Source: Anaerolineales bacterium
GTDB lineage: Bacteria; Chloroflexota; Anaerolineae; Anaerolineales; Villigracilaceae
DNA length: 16,674 nt
NCBI GenBank assembly: GCA_017882065.1
Contig: JADGQD010000020.1
Span: 1 to 16,674, forward strand
Direction of reading: 5' to 3'
In this document: positions 1 through 4,843 of the stretch, one piece after another
How positions within the stretch are numbered: the first letter of the stretch is position 1
How the letters are laid out: every line of letters starts with the position of its first letter
Notes under the pieces: generated by a model
What the model was told of the DNA's origin: nothing
What the model saw: the letters and a program-made list of their open reading frames with translations, nothing else
The model's database searches: none
Program-made: the position numbers and the translations under genes

Positions 1-500
1 GCAGGAGCAGGGCAGAATCCTGTCCTTTCAGAACGCTTATAAACAGCGGCTCGAACAGCAACACGCCCGCCAGTGTCACAAAAACCTGGGTTCGCGACCA
101 GCCGTTTTGTTTCAGGGCAAAACCCAGCGAGGGCAGGCTCGCCGCGACCAACAAAAAGAGAAATAACGCGAAGCACAGGTACGCCGGACGGTAGTCCAGG
201 CCGGAGAAGAACAGTACGACCGGATGTAAAAACGGGGGGGTGGTTAGGGAGAAAAATCTGTTGCGCACCGACAGGCAGGCCCGTCACTTCGGCCTGCGCG
301 GCAGATTCGAGGTCCAGATTGTAGACCGCACCCAGGCCATGATGACGTGCCACGCGTCCGACCGAATAGTAGAACAGGAAGTCCGCCCCTTCCAGTTTTC
401 CTGGTGTGCGAACGTAAGATACCATCAACACTGCATACCAGGCCAACTGGAGCGTGATGGCAACGACGAACAGGAACAATCCAAAGCGGATGCGTTTCAT
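1..500 (-). CDS. GT87/DUF2029-like membrane glycosyltransferase, N-terminal part, apparent frameshift, runs off the window
   Basis: Third member of a tandem family of polytopic membrane proteins resembling GT87 (DUF2029) glycosyltransferases, which use polyprenyl-phosphate sugar donors at the membrane. It starts at ATG 500, overlapping the upstream stop as ATGA, so translational coupling is likely. Visible are an N-terminal membrane helix (residues ~5-28), the acidic motif GADFLFYYSVG (Asp40) and the loop motif LPNHPP (residues 84-89). At the run of seven G at 234-240 (C on the coding strand) the frame changes. In the downstream frame the protein continues as PFLHPVVLFFSG and later LKGQDSALLL, which match LKGQDSAFLLLG of the intact paralog. 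Removing one base from the run joins both parts. The uncorrected frame has no stop before the window edge but reads nonsense. The gene is either a recent pseudogene or carries a homopolymer sequencing error; the sequence cannot tell which. Confidence 0.8.
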   Translation of the reverse strand, partial: MKRIRFGLFLFVVAITLQLAWYAVLMVSYVRTPGKLEGADFLFYYSVGRVARHHGLGAVYNLDLESAAQAEVTGLPVGAQQIFLPNHPPVFTSGRTVLLRPGLPSGVPVLRVISLFVGRGEPALAGFCPETKRLVANPGFCDTGGRVAVRAAVYKRSERTGFCPAP

Positions 501-1135
501 TCAGAAGGTTGTATGGCTTCTTTTTCCACTACGATCGTCGCTTCGGTTACCAGTGCGTCAATCGCCCCCACCGCCGCCAACGTGGGCGCCAGCACCAGGC
601 CATACATCCAGATTGCCCCACCGAGAAATAGAATGGCGGAATCCTGTCCATTTAGGATGCTGACCATTCCCGGAAAAAACAGGAGACTGGCCGAAAAAAG
701 AAGAAGCGATTCCTTTTTTGATATGTTCGGCAAAGAAAGGATTAGAATAAATTCACTGATCACAAATAATGCCGACATCACCAAGGCCCAATTTTGATAC
801 GAGGAGACATAGTCTGACTGAACAATAAGCCTGAGCAAGGGAACAACAAACGGAGGGTGTACAAAAGGATTCACTTCATCCAACAGGATCGAAGATCCCA
901 AAACGCTTTCCTCGACCGCCTTCTGAGAGACCAGGTTGTATACCTGGCTGGCTCCTTCGGTTCGTGCAATCCACCCAGCAGGATAAAACGCGACAAAATC
1001 TGTTGTGGTGCGCAGCTTGAAATCGCCAATCGATTGCCTCCAGAGCAAGAAATCCAGCAACGAAAGGGTGATAATTCCCGCAATGGCAAATGGGAAAACC
1101 ATCCATCCCAGATGGGAATAAATTCGCTTTAACAT
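497..1135 (-). CDS. Chimeric protein: truncated GT87-like glycosyltransferase fused to the C-terminal part of a DUF4342 protein
   Basis: Residues 1-178 (counting from ATG 1135) resemble the GT87-like proteins on either side: a membrane helix, the TDFVAFYPAGWIAR acidic segment, the FVHPPFV loop and the LNGQDSAILFLGG helix. From about position 602 the sequence becomes GLVLAPTLAAVGAI...VVEK, the C-terminus of the DUF4342 protein encoded at 2373-2618. The join is in frame and occurs at GGCCTG, a hexamer also present in the intact GT87 gene (1807-1812) and in the DUF4342 gene (2457-2462). At about 212 residues it is roughly half the length of the intact paralog and lacks the C-terminal membrane bundle, so transferase activity is doubtful. 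I prefer ATG 1135 because GAGGA lies at a suitable distance upstream; an in-frame ATG at 1180 would overlap the upstream gene by 52 bases instead of 7. Confidence 0.8.
   Translation of the reverse strand: MLKRIYSHLGWMVFPFAIAGIITLSLLDFLLWRQSIGDFKLRTTTDFVAFYPAGWIARTEGASQVYNLVSQKAVEESVLGSSILLDEVNPFVHPPFVVPLLRLIVQSDYVSSYQNWALVMSALFVISEFILILSLPNISKKESLLLFSASLLFFPGMVSILNGQDSAILFLGGAIWMYGLVLAPTLAAVGAIDALVTEATIVVEKEAIQPSE
521..602 (-). repeat. 82-bp direct repeat, copy 2 (end of a lost DUF4342 gene)
   Basis: Positions 521-602 match 2382-2463 with six differences in 82 bases (530, 548, 554, 557, 558, 569). The last 33 bases (570-602) are identical. Identity stops abruptly at 602/603, where GT87-like coding sequence begins, so this edge is the deletion breakpoint. 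The other edge (520/521) is close to the ancestral gene end. Confidence 0.9.
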
Positions 1136-2355
1136 TTTAGGAGCTTCCTCTGAGACCTTTTTAGCAAATCGGGAAACCATAACAGAACACCCAGCCCAAG
1201 GATTAATATATAGATTGCCAGGTTGGATTGGACAAACGCGTTAAAAACCATCAGATATATGGAGACGCCCAACGGCAAAAGCACGGCATATTTGCGCGAT
1301 AAAATTTTCTGTTCGGACAGCACGATTGCTGCGGTCAGAGAAGGTATCAGCAGGAGACTCCAATCATGGCTGTGCATGTGCGGCGAAAAAATCATGCTGA
1401 ATAATATAGCCAACCCAATGTGTTTAAATTCAACCGTGCGGGTTTTCGCCCACATAATGCACAAGAAGAGAATAGCCAGGGCATATCCACCATACGTAAT
1501 GATATTAAGGGTCAACCCATCAATAGCAGGGAAGAGCCTTAACGCTGCGCCCTTCAAGTTAATCATCACGTCCGCATCGAAACCAAAACCCTGTCCGCTC
1601 AAAAGCAGTACATTGAAAAAATCCATCAAACCCTGCGCGCCTATCAGCAGGTAGCTATAAAGGAGCAGAACTAATCCGCCAAGCACGAACCACCACCACA
1701 CTTTCCGACGATTGAAAAGAAACGGGAGCGCCAGGAGGAGAGCCACCTGCGGACGGATGACCGCCAGAGCCAACCCTATGCCAGCCAATCGATCCCGCCC
1801 CGTGAACAGGCCAAAGGTCCAAAGAGAAATCCCCAGTAGCAGGAATGCAGAATCCTGACCCTTCAGGTATGAGACAAAGACCGGATAAAAAAGCAGTCCG
1901 GAAATTCCAAATAACCAAAGATCACCTGCCTGCCACTGAAGAGTATACAACAGACGCAATAACAAGGTTAGCCCGACCAAGTAAAAAATCACAAGAACCA
2001 AAACCCACCGCAAATATGATGCCGTATAGTTACTGGTTGTAACCCACCCCAAGATATGAGCAAGGATGGGCGGATGATTATATGGATAAAATTTTGACAG
2101 TTGATCAACAGAAAGAACCATCTCCTGAACGCGGTGTTGCAAATCCAGATCATAAAGTCGAGTTGGCGATTCATAGTGAAGAATGTAACCACCCGAATAA
2201 ATAACAAGATAATCTATATTTTTAATTCGTGCATCGAGATTGGCAAACATGTACGCCAAAAGGGATGCATACAAAACAAGCTGGCAAGAGACCCCCGCCA
2301 GGATCAGGGCATTCCGGAGATTGAATATATTGCTCTTCATGAATTCTGCCTGCAT
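1129..2355 (-). CDS. GT87/DUF2029-like polytopic membrane glycosyltransferase (intact)
   Basis: A 408-residue protein with many hydrophobic helices, the usual size for GT87/DUF2029 integral membrane transferases, which move mannose or related sugars from polyprenyl phosphate to an outer-face acceptor. Visible features are an N-terminal helix (~14-38), an exposed loop with IDYLVIYSGG (Asp48) and RLYDLDLQ, the YNHPPI loop, and LKGQDSAFLLLGISLW leading into the helical bundle. A conserved HMHSHDW segment lies in the C-terminal third. The acceptor cannot be read from the sequence. It follows the DUF4342 gene by 17 bases and overlaps the next gene by 7, so it is operonic. Neither ATG 2355 nor ATG 2340 has a strong Shine-Dalgarno, so the start is uncertain by five codons. 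The coding sequence is clearly AT-richer than most of the window (20 of 60 G+C at 1201-1260), which may indicate acquisition. Confidence 0.85.
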   Translation of the reverse strand: MQAEFMKSNIFNLRNALILAGVSCQLVLYASLLAYMFANLDARIKNIDYLVIYSGGYILHYESPTRLYDLDLQHRVQEMVLSVDQLSKFYPYNHPPILAHILGWVTTSNYTASYLRWVLVLVIFYLVGLTLLLRLLYTLQWQAGDLWLFGISGLLFYPVFVSYLKGQDSAFLLLGISLWTFGLFTGRDRLAGIGLALAVIRPQVALLLALPFLFNRRKVWWWFVLGGLVLLLYSYLLIGAQGLMDFFNVLLLSGQGFGFDADVMINLKGAALRLFPAIDGLTLNIITYGGYALAILFLCIMWAKTRTVEFKHIGLAILFSMIFSPHMHSHDWSLLLIPSLTAAIVLSEQKILSRKYAVLLPLGVSIYLMVFNAFVQSNLAIYILILGLGVLLWFPDLLKRSQRKLLKC

Positions 2356-2372
2356 AAGAATGGTGGAAAAAA

Positions 2373-2618
2373 TTATTGCTTTTTTTCCACCACGATCGTC
2401 GCTTCGGTAACCAGGGCAGCAATCGCCCCTACCGCCGCCAACGTGGGCGCCAGCACCAGGCCAACCACGCCGAAGGTCAACGGGAACTCGATCAGGATTT
2501 TGCCATCTTTATCCTTAATGATGATGCGGCGGATGTTGCCCTCATGGACCAGTTGCTTAATTTTGGCAAGAAGTTCCTCACCGTTTACGCGAAATTCTTC
2601 CGTGCGAAAATCACTCAT
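2373..2618 (-). CDS. DUF4342 domain protein
   Basis: An 81-residue protein that is essentially a single DUF4342 domain. The N-terminal half is polar (TEEFRVNGEELLAKIKQLVHEGN), followed by a beta-like basic segment (IRRIIIKDKDGKILIEFPLT) and a hydrophobic glycine/alanine-rich C-terminus (GVVGLVLAPTLAAVGAI...TIVVEK). The biochemical role of DUF4342 is unknown to me. The hydrophobic tail could be a membrane hairpin or the core of a small alpha-beta fold. The start is well supported by AAGGAG six bases upstream of ATG 2618. It is the first gene of the minus-strand GT87 cluster. A second copy of its 3' end is fused to a GT87 remnant at 521-602, so DUF4342 and GT87 were probably paired more than once here. 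Confidence 0.88.
   Translation of the reverse strand: MSDFRTEEFRVNGEELLAKIKQLVHEGNIRRIIIKDKDGKILIEFPLTFGVVGLVLAPTLAAVGAIAALVTEATIVVEKKQ
2382..2463 (-). repeat. 82-bp direct repeat, copy 1 (3' end of the intact DUF4342 gene)
   Basis: Partner of the repeat at 521-602. It lies wholly inside the DUF4342 coding region and covers its last ~27 codons. High nucleotide identity between the copies suggests a fairly recent duplication or gene conversion. Confidence 0.9.
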
Positions 2619-2621
2619 TGG

Positions 2622-2643
2622 GTTCTCCTTGATGTTCTCCTTG
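2622..2643 (-). promoter_or_regulatory. Tandem duplicated Shine-Dalgarno region of the DUF4342 gene
   Basis: On the minus strand the sequence CAAGGAGAAC occurs twice, exactly 12 bases apart (2634-2643 and 2622-2631). The copy nearer the gene has normal spacing to ATG 2618. The second could be a leftover duplication, an upstream ribosome standby site, or the remains of a lost short leader. Confidence 0.6.
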
Positions 2644-2796
2644 TTTTTTAGTTGGCATTATTATCGCATATTTTCAGTAAACGTGTTCCTTGTTTAAAGT
2701 GCTTAGCCACAAAATTAGCCTCCCCCTCCATATTCCCAAAATTGCTTTATGTAATATACTGTGTTCAGCATAGATTCTGTTTCCAAGGAGTGCCGC

Positions 2797-3930
2797 ATGC
2801 TCACCAGCGAAAAAATTGATACCGAAAATAAGTCTCAGATCAAGCGCTTCGTCGAGTTTTACTACAATCTCTACAAGGACTGCCCCCAGTGGGTCCCGCC
2901 GTTGTTCATGGATGCTTATCTGCCGCTCAACCGCAAGAAACATCCCTTCTTTGAGTACTCAGACGCTGATTTCTTCCTGGCTGTCCGGGACGGCAGAGTG
3001 GTCGGTCGTATTTGCGCCGGGGTAAATAAGCTTTTTAACGAATATCACAAGGCAAAACAAGCACAATTCTATTTCTTCGATACCATTGATGATCTCGAAG
3101 TTGCCAGGGCACTTTTCGAAACCGTCTTCCACTGGGCGCGGGAACGCGGCTTGGACACCGTCATCGGCCCCAAGGGGCTTTCGCCCTTCGATGGTTACGG
3201 CATCCAAATTGAAGGTTCTGAGCATCGTCAGATGATGACTATGATGAACTATAACTATCCATATTACCAAAAATTGGTCGAGGCGCTGGGTTTCGAGAAA
3301 GAAGTGGACTTCGTCTCCTGTTATCTGCCTGCGGAGGCGTTCAAAATCCCGGAGCGCGTCGAGCGCATCGCCAAGCGCGTCATGGAACGTGGGAAACTGA
3401 CCGTCAAACATTTCAAAAGCAAGAAGGAACTGGTCAGTTGGGCGCAACGCATCGGCGAGACTTACAATCGAACCTTTATCAATAACTGGGAATACTATCC
3501 CTTCTCCCAGGGTGATATTGACTACGCCGTGCAAAACGTCTTCATGGTTGCCGACCACCATCTTATCAAACTGATCATGCACGGCGAGAACATCGTCGGC
3601 TTCCTGTTCGCTTTCCCGGATGTCTCCGCCGCCATCCAGCGCGCCAAAGGCCGCTTATTCCCCTTTGGTCTCGTGGACATCCTGCTCGAAATGAAACGCA
3701 CCAAAACCGTCTCCGGCAACGGGATGGGCGTCCTGCCCGAATTCCAGGGTACCGGCGGCAACGCTCTGCTCTATTACGAAATGGGTAAAACCTTGCTGGA
3801 TTTCAAGCAGTTTGAATTTGTCGAAATGACTCAGGTGGCCGAAACCACCAGGCAAATGCGCGCCGACCTGAAAAACCTGAACGGCGTGGAATACAAGAAC
3901 CACCGGGTATATCGGAAGGTGATTGCCTGA
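2797..3930 (+). CDS. YghO/bCerS-like GNAT-family acyltransferase
   Basis: A 377-residue protein resembling the YghO family of double-GNAT proteins, which includes the bacterial ceramide synthase bCerS (family knowledge). The N-terminal half has WVPPLFMDAYLPLNRKKHPFFE and FLAVRDGRVVGRICAG (residues ~32-75), a GNAT-like strand pattern. GPKGLSPFDGYGIQIEG (~124-140) and YNRTFINNWEYYPF (~223-236) look like family signatures. GVLPEFQGTGGNALLYYEM (311-329) resembles the acyl-CoA pyrophosphate-binding loop of GNAT enzymes. The start at ATG 2797 has AAGGAG six bases upstream; an in-frame GTG at 2761 has none. The downstream membrane protein is closely spaced, so the two are probably co-transcribed. 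N-acyl transfer to a lipid or amine is inferred. A ceramide role is only a possibility, because no serine palmitoyltransferase gene is in the window. Confidence 0.8.
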   Translation: MLTSEKIDTENKSQIKRFVEFYYNLYKDCPQWVPPLFMDAYLPLNRKKHPFFEYSDADFFLAVRDGRVVGRICAGVNKLFNEYHKAKQAQFYFFDTIDDLEVARALFETVFHWARERGLDTVIGPKGLSPFDGYGIQIEGSEHRQMMTMMNYNYPYYQKLVEALGFEKEVDFVSCYLPAEAFKIPERVERIAKRVMERGKLTVKHFKSKKELVSWAQRIGETYNRTFINNWEYYPFSQGDIDYAVQNVFMVADHHLIKLIMHGENIVGFLFAFPDVSAAIQRAKGRLFPFGLVDILLEMKRTKTVSGNGMGVLPEFQGTGGNALLYYEMGKTLLDFKQFEFVEMTQVAETTRQMRADLKNLNGVEYKNHRVYRKVIA

Positions 3931-3983
3931 AACATCCACTCGCCTTCATCTCCAACAGCGCCCTTAAGCCGGTCTTCTTTGCG

Positions 3984-4460
3984 ATGCTCGCTTGGACCCT
4001 GGTCCTGTTCGCCGTTTTCCAGGTGCTCAACACCCCGCTGATCACTTCCGCGGCGCCTGCCGGCATCGTCTCGCACCAGTTCGCCTGGACACCGGAAAAG
4101 GCGCAGACGATTCTGTCCTCGTGGGAAGGGCGCGCCAGTCTCTTTGCTGCTTTTGGCTTGGGCCTTGACTACCTCTTCATGCCATCCTATGCCTTGACCG
4201 TGGCCTTGGGGGCGTTGCTGGCGGCTGGCCAACGTTCGGGCTGGTTGGCCCGGCTTGGAACCTGGGCCGCTTACGGCGTGTTCACCGCAGCCTTCTTCGA
4301 TGCAATGGAGAATTTCGGGCAGGCACAGCAACTGCTGAATGGATTCGTCACCGCCCCGGTGACCCACTTCGTCGGAGTGTGTGCCTTTATCAAATTCACT
4401 CTGCTATTGCTCGGGTTCCTTTACGGCCTGGTTGGCTGGTTAACGCCTAAAAAACGCTAA
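3984..4460 (+). CDS. Conserved-looking four-helix membrane protein of unknown function
   Basis: I do not recognise a named family. The 158 residues contain about four hydrophobic segments: ~1-18, ~52-82 (FGLGLDYLFMPSYALTVALG), ~90-110 (TWAAYGVFTAAFFDAMENFG) and ~128-153. The second and third carry the polar motifs GLDYLFMPSY and FFDAMENFGQ, buried acidic residues that could bind an ion or a headgroup. ATG 3984 lacks a Shine-Dalgarno and sits at the start of the first helix. The frame is open upstream to CTG 3927, which overlaps the preceding stop (CTGA) and has GGAAGGTGA just before it. A CTG start coupled to the acyltransferase gene would add 19 residues (LKHPLAFISNSALKPVFFA) and complete the first helix. 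It is likely co-expressed with the upstream gene. Confidence 0.75.
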   Translation: MLAWTLVLFAVFQVLNTPLITSAAPAGIVSHQFAWTPEKAQTILSSWEGRASLFAAFGLGLDYLFMPSYALTVALGALLAAGQRSGWLARLGTWAAYGVFTAAFFDAMENFGQAQQLLNGFVTAPVTHFVGVCAFIKFTLLLLGFLYGLVGWLTPKKR

Positions 4461-4495
4461 TCGCTATGTTTCATCATGGACTAGAAACATATCAA

Positions 4496-4534
4496 GATTC
4501 CCACCCGAAATGGCGGGAGTCTTGGTTTGATTTT
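4496..4534 (+). terminator. Probable Rho-independent terminator after the membrane protein gene
   Basis: GATTCCCACC (4496-4505) pairs with GGCGGGAGTC (4512-4521) around the loop CGAAAT, with one mismatch and one G-T pair. A T-rich stretch runs to 4534. The minus-strand read is less T-rich, but the hairpin may also end the convergent cold-shock transcript. Confidence 0.55.
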
Positions 4535-4542
4535 GGTCAGTA

Positions 4543-4758
4543 TCATTGAATGGTAACGTCAGAAGCCCGCGGGCTCTTATTTCCCTGCTCGACCTCGAAC
4601 TCCACCTTCTGGCCTTCATCAAGATCACGGAAGCCTTCGCTCTGGATGGCGGAGGTGTGAACGAATACGTTCGGGCTAATCTCGCGGGCGATGAAACCAT
4701 AGCCTTTGCTGGCGCTGACCACCAAAAAGGAATCTATCAGGCTTAAATCAGTGGACAT
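4543..4758 (-). CDS. Cold-shock-domain protein with atypical N-terminus
   Basis: A 71-residue CspA-type OB-fold protein that would bind single-stranded nucleic acid. RNP1 (KGYGFIARE) and RNP2 (NVFVHTSAI) are intact, followed by the usual EGFRDLDEGQKVEFEVEQG and a PRASDV ending. The first strand is wrong: the family has G-T-V-K-W-F before RNP1, and here it reads SFLVVSAS, so the two stacking aromatics are missing. In a neighbouring frame the bases just upstream read W-W-F with one extra base near 4717/4718, which would give W-F-S-A-S-K-G-Y-G-F, but that frame meets a stop six codons further up. The start at ATG 4758 has GAGGAG about 13 bases upstream, a long spacing. The gene is divergent from the GH13 gene. 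It may be slightly damaged or genuinely diverged. Confidence 0.8.
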   Translation of the reverse strand: MSTDLSLIDSFLVVSASKGYGFIAREISPNVFVHTSAIQSEGFRDLDEGQKVEFEVEQGNKSPRASDVTIQ

Positions 4759-4843
4759 AAAATAAAAAAGTCTCCTCGAAATTTGGTTATCGGGTATGAT
4801 TGAGAGGCGATTAGGTTCAGCGATTCGTCGGAGGAGTTTGCAT

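Noticed and set aside
240..797. Plus-strand open frame of 185 codons across the GT87 cluster
   Set aside because: It is antisense to clearly homologous GT87/DUF4342 coding sequence, has no recognisable domain and no ribosome binding site.
2755..2760. TATACT as -10 box for the acyltransferase gene
   Set aside because: No acceptable -35 hexamer at 16-18 bases upstream; left out of the feature list.
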